From: JAAYBR01 sp033813475
Lineage (GTDB): Bacteria > Hydrogenedentota > Hydrogenedentia > Hydrogenedentales > CAITNO01
Direction of reading: 5' to 3'
Assembly (NCBI GenBank): GCA_033813475.1
Contig: JAPXRP010000152.1
Coordinates: forward strand, 1-10,566
DNA length: 10,566 bases
This document shows, one piece after another, positions 1 to 7,100 of the stretch (position 1 is the first letter of the stretch; each line of letters begins with the position of its first letter). The notes beneath the pieces are model-generated. The model made no database searches, was not told where the DNA came from, and saw nothing but the letters and a program-made list of their open reading frames with translations. Position numbers and translations under genes: made by a program.

Positions 1-204
1 CGTGTCGAGCAGCTCCCCGGAAAAGAAATCCTCGTTGTCCCCCGGTTCGGGAATCCCGCCGCCGGACCAGGCCTGGATGTAGGGGTTGGCCGCCTGGGCG
101 CGGCGCCAGCGGGCGCGCTCGAAGGCCTCCGCGCCCAGCAGGAGGACCGCGCCCCAGAGCAGCGCCGAGCCCAGCAGGAGGACGGCGCGCGCGCGGCGGC
201 TCAT
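1..204 (-). CDS. Membrane-anchored protein of unknown function (N-terminal part, runs off left edge)
   Basis: The first 68 codons read on the minus strand from ATG at 204-202 and stay open to base 1, so the C-terminus lies outside the window. The protein starts with a basic stretch (MSRRARA), then one hydrophobic segment at about residues 8-27, then a charged, Arg-rich region and a Gly/Pro/Asp-rich stretch. This is the pattern of a signal anchor or signal peptide with the rest of the protein outside the cytoplasm. Its ATG overlaps the TGA of the upstream glycosyltransferase gene (ATGA, stop at 203-201), which implies translational coupling and a shared transcript. No family can be recognised from 68 residues. 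A role in envelope glycan biosynthesis is only an inference from the coupling. The gene call rests on the overlap and the plausible N-terminus. Confidence 0.65.
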   Translation of the reverse strand, partial: MSRRARAVLLLGSALLWGAVLLLGAEAFERARWRRAQAANPYIQAWSGGGIPEPGDNEDFFSGELLDT

Positions 205-2417
205 TGCGCCGCGCCCCCGCCGCCGGTCCGCGCGGCCTGGAGCAGGTCGCGGATGCGGGAGTCGTTCCCGTCGAGGGCGGCGGCCTTCTCCAGCACGGCG
301 ACGGCCTCGTCCGTGCGGCCGAGGCCGAGGTAGGCCCGGCCGAGGCAGGCATGGGTCCACGCGTCGTTGGGCAGGAGCTGCAGCGCGCGCAGGCCCGCGT
401 CCAGCGCCTCCTCAAAGCGGCCCGCGTCGAGGAGCAGCATGGTGATGTTCACATGCGACCACGGGTAGTCCTGGAAATCCAGCGAAACGGCCTTCTGAAA
501 GGCCGCCAGGGCCTCCTCCCCGCGCCCGAGCTCCTTGAACGCCATGCCCAGGAAGGACCACCCCCGCGAGAAGAGCGGGGAAATCGCCAGGGCCGCGCGC
601 GCCGCGGCGACGGCGCTCTCGAACTCTCCGGCCCGCCAGAACTCCAGGGACAGGTCCACAAACTCGCGGGCCGGCTCGCCGGAGAGGTTGGCCGCCGTGC
701 CGGGCGGCATGACGGCGCCCGGCTCGCGCCACACGCGGTAGAGGCAGACATTCTGGATGCCGCCGAAAACCCGGTAGTCGAACGAAAGCCCCCTCAGCGC
801 CAGCTCGCGCTCCAGCTCGTGCAGGGGCCCGCTGCCGAAATAGTCGGTCTGGCCGGTCACCCACACCCCCCGCTTTTCCCCCGGCGACGTCTTCGACGGC
901 AGGTTCAGGTCCGTCAAAAAGGCCGCCTTCTCCGCCAGCACGTCAAAGCCGCTGCCGTAGTCCACGATGTTCGGGACGGGGCCGAGGTTGTAGGCGAAGA
1001 CCCGCTTCCACAGCCAGTTGTGCACCAGGATGAAGTCGTCCGGCTTCCCCTCCGCCTTCATGGCGGCGATGGCGGAGCGCCAGTCCGGGTGCTGGGGCTC
1101 CGGGAGCAGCAGCGTGAACTGGTAGCCGTAGAAGCACAGCAGCAGCGCCACGGCCCCCCGCCGCAGAATCCGCCACGGCAGCGCGGTGATCCCCCCGGCG
1201 AGGATGCAGTACAGGGCCAGGGAGCTGTGCAGGGTGTAGCGCGGCATGATGCACGGGCGCCACAGGTGCGAGGCCGCATACAGCACCAGGGGCGGCAGCA
1301 GGAACCAGAGCAGCAGGAAAAGTCTCCACCGGCACGGCGCGCCCGCGGGCCCCCTGTCCTCCGCGGGGACCGCGCCGCATCCGCCGGCCGCGCAGGCCGC
1401 CGCGCGGCCCCGGAGCGCGTCCTTGGCAAAGAACCACGCCAGGGCCAGCAGCACGGCGCCGATGTACCACTGGCCCACGGTCCACCGGAACGTGGCCGCC
1501 TCCGTGACCCAGAACGCCTCCGACGCCCTGAGCTGGTAGGTCATGCCGATGGCGTCGTCGGCGAAGAGGTCCCCGACAAACTCGTGGAGGCTGGGCACCT
1601 TCATCCACGAGGCGGTGGACGCCTGGTCCCAGAACCGGATCGAGGCGATGTACACCGCCACCGGGGCCACCGCAAGAAGGTGCAGGCCGACCCACTTCCC
1701 CACCCGCCGCCAGTCGCGCGGGAAGGCCCCCACCCAGAAGACAAACTCGGTGAAGGGGATCAGCACCGCGAAGGGATGGGTCCAGGAGAGAAGCATGTTG
1801 ATGAGCCCGTGCAAAACCCACCAGCGCCGCCCGCCGCCGCCCACGATGCGCGCGAAGCTGTGGACCGACAGGGCCGCCAGCACCGTCATCATGCCGTACA
1901 TGCGGATTTCGCGCGAGAACTGGATGTGGATCGGCGAGAGCGCCACGCACAGCATCACGATGAGCCCGCCGCCGGGGCCGAAAAACTGCCGCCCCAGCAG
2001 GTACCCCGCGGGCAGCAGCAGCATGCCGATCAGGATGGACAGGTACCGCTGCGTGTCGAAGTCGTTGCTCACATGGCGGTTCCAGAGGTACTCAAAGGTG
2101 TAATAGAGCGGCATCGTCGCCGGGTCCATGGACCGGTTCTGCTTCCAGAACTCCAGCAGGCCGGGCGCCGTCTCCCGGACGACCGACTGGTTCCACCGCA
2201 CAAACTGCGGGTCCGCGCTCCAGGCCGAGGGCGGCTCCAGATGCACCACACTCGTGAACTCGTCCCACCAGATGGACTCCCGCTCCAGCCCGTGAAGGCG
2301 CGGCAGCAGCCCCGCCAGCAGGATCAGGGCGAACAGCAGCGCGTGAAGGGGCCTGCCGGAAAGGAAACACGGGCGCGGCGGCGCGTTCCGCGGGGGGGTG
2401 TCGGTGCTGTCGGTCAC
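201..2417 (-). CDS. GT-C (GT39/ArnT-like) membrane glycosyltransferase with C-terminal TPR repeats
   Basis: Predicted polyprenyl-phosphate-sugar-dependent glycosyltransferase of the inner membrane, 738 aa from the chosen start. About ten hydrophobic segments fill residues 23-450. The first is followed by ESIWWDEF (WWDE at 50-53), the acidic loop typical of GT39/PMT-type GT-C enzymes, and further on comes an SREIRMYGM stretch also typical of them. From about residue 581 the chain becomes a soluble TPR block of roughly four repeats (e.g. GRGEEALAAFQKAVSLD, GRTDEAVAVLEKAAALD). The GTG at 2417-2415 is preferred because GGAGG lies 5 nt upstream. The ATG at 2471 would add 18 low-complexity residues and has no clear Shine-Dalgarno; a weak promoter-like pair (TTGCAT 2499-2494, CATCAT 2475-2470) would even overlap it. 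The 3' end overlaps the next gene by 4 nt. The donor and acceptor are unknown. The fold assignment is firm, the substrate is not. Confidence 0.9.
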   Translation of the reverse strand: MTDSTDTPPRNAPPRPCFLSGRPLHALLFALILLAGLLPRLHGLERESIWWDEFTSVVHLEPPSAWSADPQFVRWNQSVVRETAPGLLEFWKQNRSMDPATMPLYYTFEYLWNRHVSNDFDTQRYLSILIGMLLLPAGYLLGRQFFGPGGGLIVMLCVALSPIHIQFSREIRMYGMMTVLAALSVHSFARIVGGGGRRWWVLHGLINMLLSWTHPFAVLIPFTEFVFWVGAFPRDWRRVGKWVGLHLLAVAPVAVYIASIRFWDQASTASWMKVPSLHEFVGDLFADDAIGMTYQLRASEAFWVTEAATFRWTVGQWYIGAVLLALAWFFAKDALRGRAAACAAGGCGAVPAEDRGPAGAPCRWRLFLLLWFLLPPLVLYAASHLWRPCIMPRYTLHSSLALYCILAGGITALPWRILRRGAVALLLCFYGYQFTLLLPEPQHPDWRSAIAAMKAEGKPDDFILVHNWLWKRVFAYNLGPVPNIVDYGSGFDVLAEKAAFLTDLNLPSKTSPGEKRGVWVTGQTDYFGSGPLHELERELALRGLSFDYRVFGGIQNVCLYRVWREPGAVMPPGTAANLSGEPAREFVDLSLEFWRAGEFESAVAAARAALAISPLFSRGWSFLGMAFKELGRGEEALAAFQKAVSLDFQDYPWSHVNITMLLLDAGRFEEALDAGLRALQLLPNDAWTHACLGRAYLGLGRTDEAVAVLEKAAALDGNDSRIRDLLQAARTGGGGAAQ

Positions 2418-2422
2418 GGTGG

Positions 2423-2427
2423 CCTCC
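2423..2427 (-). promoter_or_regulatory. Shine-Dalgarno GGAGG deciding the glycosyltransferase start
   Basis: On the minus strand GGAGG is followed by 5 nt and then GTG at 2417-2415. The in-frame ATG 54 nt upstream has only a G-run before it. This favours the GTG start. Confidence 0.6.
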
Positions 2428-2520
2428 GTTGTGCCCGCGGGCGCGCGGGGCGCGCCGGGGCTGCCCCGCATGATGACACCCCCCGCGGCGGCGATGCAAC
2501 AGGCGCGGGGCCGCGCGCGC

Positions 2521-2528
2521 GGGGGGGG
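2521..2528 (+). repeat. Homopolymeric G8 tract upstream of the PLD gene
   Basis: Eight consecutive G residues end 14 nt before the -10-like TACGAT at 2543-2548, so they occupy the place where a -35 element would sit. The tract lies between two divergent genes. Slippage here could change promoter geometry, but in such GC-rich DNA a run of eight may also be chance. Confidence 0.6.
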
Positions 2529-2539
2529 CGCGCCCTTTC

Positions 2540-2548
2540 TGCTACGAT
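2540..2548 (+). promoter_or_regulatory. Extended -10 element (TGC-TACGAT) for the PLD gene, probably leaderless
   Basis: TGC followed by TACGAT matches the extended -10 pattern TGn-TATAAT at 4 of 6 core bases, including the most conserved positions. The last base is 7 nt before the A of the ATG at 2555, so transcription would begin at or next to the start codon. No Shine-Dalgarno is seen before that ATG. No -35 is recognisable. Confidence 0.4.
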
Positions 2549-2554
2549 GGCCGC

Positions 2555-3682
2555 ATGGGCCCGCCGTTTCAAACTGTTTCGCGCCGCAGGCGCCGCGCCT
2601 GGCTGTTCGCCGGCCTGTCGCTCGCCTGCGCGCTGATCCTCGTCCTGTCTTATGCGGCGGGACGGCTGACCGCCGTTCCCCGGGGTGTTCCGGCGCCCGC
2701 GCCGCCCCCCCCGGCCGCCGCCTCCCCGGCCGCGGACGCGGCGCCGGCGGCGGTCGAGGCGCTCTTCTTCCCCGCCGACCGCGCGGACCCCGCCGGGCCG
2801 CACACGCGCCTGCTGGGGGCGCTGGCGGGGGCGCGGGAGTCCGCCCTGTGCGCGTGGTACGACCTCGACCTGTCCGAGGCGGCGGAGGTGCTGGTGGACC
2901 TGCACCGGCGCGGGGTGCGCACCGCCCTGGTCACGGAATATGACCACCGCAACCGCGCCCCCCTGCGGCGCGTGAGGGAGGCGGGGGTGCCCGTGGTCTT
3001 CGACAACGGCTCGGGCCTCATGCACAACAAGTTCTGCGTCATTGACGGACGCACCGTGTGGACCGGCTCCGTGAACGTGACGGCGAACGGCTTCTTCCGC
3101 AATGACAACCACGCGCTGCTCGTTGTCTCGCCGGAGCTGGCGGAGAACTACGCCGCCGAGTTCGACGAGATGTTCACCCGGCGCCTGTTCGGCGCGGGGC
3201 CCTGCCTGCCCACGCCGCACCGCGAGGCCACGGCGGGCGGGATGCGGATCGAGTGCCTCTTCTCGCCCGACGACGGGGTCGCGGAGGCCCTGCGGGCCTT
3301 TGTGCGCGGCGCGCGGACCCGGGTGGACTTCATGGCCTTCTCCTTCACCTCCAATGGGCTGGCGGAGGAGATGGCGGAGCGCCTGGCCGGCGGGGTGGCC
3401 GTGCGCGGCGTGTTCGAGCGGCGCGGCGCGGGGTCGGCCGCCTCGCGCGACGAGTGGCTGGCGGCGCGGGGCGCGGAGGTCTGGCTGGACGGGAACCCCG
3501 GCGCCATGCACCACAAGGTGATCATCGTGGACGCGGCCGCCGTCGCCGCGGGCAGCTACAACTTCAGCGAAAGCGCCGAAACCCGCAACGACGAGAACCT
3601 GCTCATTCTCCACGATCCCGGCATCGCCGGGGCCTTCCTGCGCGAGATGGACCGCGTGGTGGCCGCCGCCGCGCGGGAATAG
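2555..3682 (+). CDS. Membrane-anchored phospholipase D-like protein with two HKD motifs
   Basis: A 375-aa member of the PLD superfamily. The N-terminus has a basic run (residues 10-14) and one hydrophobic segment (about 15-36), then an Ala/Pro-rich linker (43-66), placing the enzyme domains outside the cytoplasm on an uncleaved anchor. Two complete HxKx4D motifs are present: H157/K159/D164 followed by GSVN (171-174), and H319/K321/D326 followed by GSYN (333-336). Each is trailed by an RNDN/RNDEN stretch. Twin HKD motifs normally form one phosphodiesterase site acting through a phospho-histidine. The Nuc-like compactness and GSxN spacing suit a nuclease-type or phospholipase-type enzyme. The extra transmembrane pairs of classical cardiolipin synthases are absent. 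The substrate cannot be told. No ribosome site precedes the ATG. The gene is divergent from the glycosyltransferase with 137 nt between starts. A C8 run sits in the linker codons. Confidence 0.9.
   Translation: MGPPFQTVSRRRRRAWLFAGLSLACALILVLSYAAGRLTAVPRGVPAPAPPPPAAASPAADAAPAAVEALFFPADRADPAGPHTRLLGALAGARESALCAWYDLDLSEAAEVLVDLHRRGVRTALVTEYDHRNRAPLRRVREAGVPVVFDNGSGLMHNKFCVIDGRTVWTGSVNVTANGFFRNDNHALLVVSPELAENYAAEFDEMFTRRLFGAGPCLPTPHREATAGGMRIECLFSPDDGVAEALRAFVRGARTRVDFMAFSFTSNGLAEEMAERLAGGVAVRGVFERRGAGSAASRDEWLAARGAEVWLDGNPGAMHHKVIIVDAAAVAAGSYNFSESAETRNDENLLILHDPGIAGAFLREMDRVVAAAARE
2705..2712 (+). repeat. Homopolymeric C8 tract inside the PLD gene linker
   Basis: Eight consecutive C residues encode Pro51-Pro53 of the PLD-like protein. 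They lie between its membrane anchor and its first catalytic half. Gain or loss of one base would frameshift the gene before both HKD motifs. Confidence 0.6.
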
Positions 3683-3754
3683 CCGCTGTCCGCACGGCGC
3701 TGCCCCAAATGGAAAAACTCTTTTTAAACAAGGCGGCATGGGGCCGTCCAGACC

Positions 3755-3760
3755 GGAGAA
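3755..3760 (+). promoter_or_regulatory. Shine-Dalgarno GGAGAA of the first prepilin
   Basis: GGAGAA ends 6 nt before the ATG at 3767, a good spacing that supports this start. The short AT-rich patch at 3709-3731 upstream may hold the promoter, but no convincing -35/-10 pair is seen there. Confidence 0.55.
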
Positions 3761-3766
3761 CGGCAC

Positions 3767-4753
3767 ATGACGCACCGACAGGCCCGTTCCGGGTTCACGC
3801 TGATCGAGCTGCTGGTGGTGATCGCAATCATCGGCATTCTGGCGGCCATCCTGCTCCCGGCCTTGGCGCGCGCCCGCGAGGCCGCCCGCCGCTCCTCCTG
3901 CCAAAACAACCTGAAACAGTGGGGGCTCGTCTTTAAGATGTATGCCGGCGAGGCTTCGGGGGCGTTTCCGCCCCTGCTGGCCTACAGCGCGGCCTCCGTG
4001 AACATTGTGGACTGTTCCAACCCCGCGCTGCCCCCCTCGCCTGGATTTCCCTGGCCGTTCTTTCTGGCCCTGGGGCCGCGGGTCGAGGCCGTCTATCCGG
4101 AATATCTGGCGGACCCCGCCGTCTGTTTCTGCCCCTCCGACGCGGACAACACCCCGCAGGACCTGGTCACCCCCGGCCTCGACGGAACCAACTTCCCCTA
4201 TTTCTGCGACACCTTCGACCGGGGACAGCGCGCCGTGCAGGCCAGCTACACCTACATGGGGTGGGTGTTCGACCGCATCAGCGCGGCGGACACGCAGGTG
4301 ACCCCGGCACTCTCCCTGCCCGGTGTTCCCGCCCCGTCCGGCACCATCCCCCAGCAGCTCGACCGGCTGATTCTCGACGTGCTGGTGCCCGCATTCTTAA
4401 ATTCGGCAAATGTGGCCCGCGCCGTGGATGAGGACGTCTCCTTCGATCCCCCCTGCGGCTGCGGCAACGGCGGCGGCGAAACCCTGTACCGCCTGCGCGA
4501 GGGCATAGAGCGCTTCCTGATCACGGACATCAACAACCCGGGGGCGTCCGCCCTGGCCCAGAGCACCGTGTGGGTCATGCTGGACCAGGTCTCCGAGACG
4601 CCGTCCGGCTACAACCACATCCCCGGCGGGTCAAACGTGCTTTATATGGACGGGCATGTGGAGTTCATCCGCTACATCGCCGAGGAGGGCAGCACCGCCC
4701 CGGTGAACGCCGGGGTGGCACGGGTGCTCTCCGTGGTCAACGCCCTCGAATAG
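3767..4753 (+). CDS. Prepilin-type secreted protein, DUF1559-like (type II secretion/pilin leader)
   Basis: A 328-aa type IV pilin-like precursor. The short basic leader MTHRQARSG is followed by FTLIELLVVIAIIGILAA. Prepilin peptidase should cut after G9 and N-methylate F10, and the conserved Glu is at mature position 5. After the hydrophobic helix comes the ARAREAARRSSCQNNLKQ stretch characteristic of the large DUF1559 group. Mid-protein YPEYLADPAVCFCPSD and C-terminal NHIPGGSNVLYMDGHVEF are further marks of it; the C-terminal motif resembles the group's H-x9-DG signature with one residue more. The length is far above GspG-type major pseudopilins (about 140 aa). This group is strongly expanded in planctomycetes and relatives, and its function is not established. 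The gene has its own Shine-Dalgarno 84 nt after the PLD gene. Confidence 0.92.
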   Translation: MTHRQARSGFTLIELLVVIAIIGILAAILLPALARAREAARRSSCQNNLKQWGLVFKMYAGEASGAFPPLLAYSAASVNIVDCSNPALPPSPGFPWPFFLALGPRVEAVYPEYLADPAVCFCPSDADNTPQDLVTPGLDGTNFPYFCDTFDRGQRAVQASYTYMGWVFDRISAADTQVTPALSLPGVPAPSGTIPQQLDRLILDVLVPAFLNSANVARAVDEDVSFDPPCGCGNGGGETLYRLREGIERFLITDINNPGASALAQSTVWVMLDQVSETPSGYNHIPGGSNVLYMDGHVEFIRYIAEEGSTAPVNAGVARVLSVVNALE

Positions 4754-4879
4754 CGGCACTTCCCCGAATCCCCCACAAGGACGGGGTGCGCTTCAGCCCT
4801 GGAGATCGCGGGGGAGGCCAAGGCACCCACCTGGAGTCCATCCAAGTCCTTCCCCATCGCCCGAAAAACCCCTTGCCTT

Positions 4880-4908
4880 TTGCAGAAATATCAGATAAAG
4901 TATATTTA
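4880..4908 (+). promoter_or_regulatory. Putative promoter upstream of the C39/GEVED protein
   Basis: This is an AT-rich island in otherwise GC-rich DNA. TTGCAG (4880-4885) can serve as -35. The -10 could be TATATT (4901-4906, spacer 15) or TATTTA (4903-4908, spacer 17). Transcription would begin near 4914, leaving a leader of about 70 nt before the ATG at 4985. Confidence 0.45.
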
Positions 4909-4914
4909 GATGAT

Positions 4915-4926
4915 CTGGCTGGCTGG
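4915..4926 (+). repeat. Short tandem repeat (CTGG)x3 in the leader of the C39/GEVED gene
   Basis: Three perfect head-to-tail copies of CTGG lie just after the predicted transcription start. They are outside the coding region if translation starts at 4985, so copy changes would not shift a frame. Confidence 0.5.
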
Positions 4927-4972
4927 CCGGATTTCACCCGTTGCGGATTCGGCCCGGCAACCGCTGTCACGT

Positions 4973-4980
4973 GGAGAGGA
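4973..4980 (+). promoter_or_regulatory. Shine-Dalgarno GGAGAGGA deciding the start at 4985
   Basis: This strong purine-rich site ends 4 nt before ATG 4985 (its GGAG part is 8 nt away). That ATG opens directly into a signal peptide. An in-frame ATG at 4910 would put 25 non-signal residues in front and lies within the predicted promoter. Confidence 0.65.
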
Positions 4981-4984
4981 CGTC

Positions 4985-6916
4985 ATGAGGCTGCTACTGG
5001 TTGCTGCGGGGTTTGTGTGTGTTTTGACGGGAACGGCCTGGGGAGACGCCGATTTCGGCGACCTCCAAGACCCCACCTTTCCAACGCTGGCCGCCTCCGG
5101 CAGCACGCCGCCGGGCCGCACGGGTCCCTACCATCTGGATGTCAGCAAAGAGTGGATCGGCACGATGGCCACCTCCACCACCACCCTGGAGCCCGAGGCA
5201 AAGGCGGTGGACCTGGACGAGGATGACGGATTCATCAACGTCTTCGTCGTCAGCGTGGACGGCCTGCCCGCGAACCTGGGCCGCGTGACGGTGCCGGTGA
5301 CCACCGCGGACGGCAGCGCGGTGCGCTACCTGAACGTGGCCCTGGACATCAACGGGGACGGGGTCTTCCGGACCTACCCCTCTGTCGGCGGAAGGATGCA
5401 GTGGGAGTGGGCGGTGGTGAACCTGCCCATCGTCTACGCGGGGGAGACCAAGGTGGTGACGGGCGACTTCACCCTGCTTATGCCGGTCCCCATGGTGCTT
5501 CACGCGCGGGCCACACTGACCACGGAACCCATCGCGCCCATCCTTTTCGGGGCAAACGGGTGGGACGGCAGCGGTCCCCTGGGCGGTTTCTCCCGCGGCG
5601 AGACGGAGGACCACTTCAACGTGCCGTGCCTCGGGTATGACTACCCCGTGTCCCTGTCGGGCGCCCATGTGATGCCGAACACCCCGCCGGACATTCCCTT
5701 CCCGCCGGACAGCCCGCCAAGTCCCGGCCCTCCGGTCAGCCATCATCCCAAGGAGCCCGCGAAGGAATTCGGACCTGTGCGGGTGCCCGAGGATCCGGGC
5801 AACGGCCTGACCCCGACGAGTCCCGAGGCGGACGAGCCCCCGCGCGTGGCGGAGGAGGAGCCCGAGGCGAATCCCGTGACGGAAAAGGGGTCGGTGGCCG
5901 GCATGCCGGACATCAAGCAGGGTCCCATGGAATGCGTGCCCACGGCCACCGCGAATTCCCTGCGCTACCTCTATGACAAGGGCGGAAACCCGCCGCCCGC
6001 GGACAGCGACGGGTTCAACCGCGACCTGAAAAACAAGCTGGGCGCCGCCATGGGCACCACCCCCTCGCACGGCACCGACATTTCCGCCACGGACCCCGCG
6101 GCGAACCGGTTCCTCCAGGGAAAGAAGGACGCGGACCTGCCCGCCCCCCTCCGGAACGCCAAGGTGACGACGGCGCGCGCCAACCCGAGCGTGGAGAACA
6201 TCTGCGGGGCCATTGACCGGGGCGAGGACGTGGAAATCGTCATCACCGCCTACAACCCGGACGGGACCAAGACACAGACCAGCCACATGGTCACCGTGGT
6301 CGGGTATGTCAAGCACGCCGACGGCACCGTGGAACTGAAGATACACGACCCCAACGACCGCCAGCCCGGCGAGAACCCCGGGGACACCGCCAAGCCGCCC
6401 CGCGAAAACAGCATCTTCATCAAGCCGTCCGGCGCCGCCGGCGACCCGACAAAAGGCGGCCTCCGCGTGACGGGGGGAATGCAGGGTCCGGCGGGGAAGA
6501 CGCTCGTCATTGACCACCTGTTCACGGAGAAACTTGCCCAGGGCGGCGCGCCCGTGTCGGCGGGCGCCCCGACAACCCGGGTGACGGAGGGCGGACGGGT
6601 CCCCCTGACCGCCTCGGCAGGCAACAAGGCGGGAAACTTCGTCTATCAGTGGATGCTCAACGACATGGACATCCCCGGCGCGACGGCGCCGGTTTATGAA
6701 ATTGAAAACGCCTCCGCCGCGGACGAGGGAACCTACACCTGCTGGGCCTACGACCTTGACACGGAAGTCTACGGCGTGAGCAACCCGGTGGCCATCGAGG
6801 TGTTCGCGGAGGGAGAGCTTCCCGCCGGCGGGCTGGCCGCCCTCCTGGCCGCCACGCTGCTGCTCGGCGCGCTGGGGGCCCGGTCGGCGGCGCGGGGGCG
6901 CGGCGCCCCCCGCTGA
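4985..6916 (+). CDS. Secreted multidomain protein: GEVED-like, C39-like cysteine peptidase, Ig-like, C-terminal anchor
   Basis: A 643-aa exported protein. Residues 1-20 are a signal peptide (MRLLLVAAGFVCVLTGTAWG). Residues 21-215 look like a GEVED domain: DFGDLQDPTFPTL near the start, a calcium-like DINGDG loop (121-126) and a closing GETEDHF. A Pro/Glu-rich linker covers about 233-305. Residues 308-460 fit a C39/papain-like fold: KQGPMECVPTATANSL with Cys317, SHMVTVVGY with His434, and IHDPND with Asp455, so the triad appears complete. About 525-606 is an Ig-like domain with Trp556 and DEGTYTC; the usual B-strand Cys is replaced by Ala. Residues 611-639 give a short LPAGGLA motif, a hydrophobic segment and a basic tail, an anchor or sorting signal. 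It may act as a surface protease or be an inactive binding module. Domain calls are from motifs only. Confidence 0.85.
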   Translation: MRLLLVAAGFVCVLTGTAWGDADFGDLQDPTFPTLAASGSTPPGRTGPYHLDVSKEWIGTMATSTTTLEPEAKAVDLDEDDGFINVFVVSVDGLPANLGRVTVPVTTADGSAVRYLNVALDINGDGVFRTYPSVGGRMQWEWAVVNLPIVYAGETKVVTGDFTLLMPVPMVLHARATLTTEPIAPILFGANGWDGSGPLGGFSRGETEDHFNVPCLGYDYPVSLSGAHVMPNTPPDIPFPPDSPPSPGPPVSHHPKEPAKEFGPVRVPEDPGNGLTPTSPEADEPPRVAEEEPEANPVTEKGSVAGMPDIKQGPMECVPTATANSLRYLYDKGGNPPPADSDGFNRDLKNKLGAAMGTTPSHGTDISATDPAANRFLQGKKDADLPAPLRNAKVTTARANPSVENICGAIDRGEDVEIVITAYNPDGTKTQTSHMVTVVGYVKHADGTVELKIHDPNDRQPGENPGDTAKPPRENSIFIKPSGAAGDPTKGGLRVTGGMQGPAGKTLVIDHLFTEKLAQGGAPVSAGAPTTRVTEGGRVPLTASAGNKAGNFVYQWMLNDMDIPGATAPVYEIENASAADEGTYTCWAYDLDTEVYGVSNPVAIEVFAEGELPAGGLAALLAATLLLGALGARSAARGRGAPR

Positions 6917-7005
6917 ATGCGCCAGAGGCGCCAGGCCCGGGACGGGACGCGGATTTTCGCGCGATTGCCCTGCCTGCTGTGAGACGGGAAGCAGCCGCCC
7001 CGCTG

Positions 7006-7014
7006 TGGTATACT
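7006..7014 (+). promoter_or_regulatory. Extended -10 promoter element (TGG-TATACT)
   Basis: TGG-TATACT matches the extended -10 pattern, with 5 of 6 core bases agreeing with TATAAT. The position 17 nt upstream (6986-6991, GGGAAG) is a poor -35, which an extended -10 can tolerate. It lies about 90 nt before the likely start of the small protein at 7101. Confidence 0.5.
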
Positions 7015-7100
7015 TCCGGCCGGTTCTGAACGGCTGCCGGGCACGCCGGAGGAGGTGCGCCGTCCGACGGCAGGTGAAAAGGGGCCCGGGAATCCCGCCT

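Noticed and set aside
204..2636. Long open frame on the plus strand opposite the glycosyltransferase
   Set aside because: Its protein is a run of Arg, Gly, Pro and Gln with no domain signal, while the minus-strand frame has transmembrane segments, WWDE and TPRs. It is a by-product of GC-rich codon use.
2570..2640. Possible lipobox in the PLD-like protein (SLAC around Cys25)
   Set aside because: Position -3 is Ser rather than Leu/Val/Ile, and the Cys lies in the middle of the hydrophobic segment, so an uncleaved anchor is more likely.
2414..3904. Long minus-strand open frame opposite the PLD gene
   Set aside because: The plus-strand frame has both HKD motifs and a membrane anchor; the minus-strand product has only biased composition.
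6919..6931. Hairpin GCGCC-AGA-GGCGC just after the C39/GEVED stop codon, considered as a terminator
   Set aside because: The 5-bp stem with a 3-nt loop has no following T-tract, and such repeats are expected by chance in this base composition.
7059..7071. Small inverted repeat GCCGT-CCG-ACGGC in the leader of the small protein, considered as an operator or riboswitch part
   Set aside because: It is too short and isolated; no conserved aptamer or second structure accompanies it.
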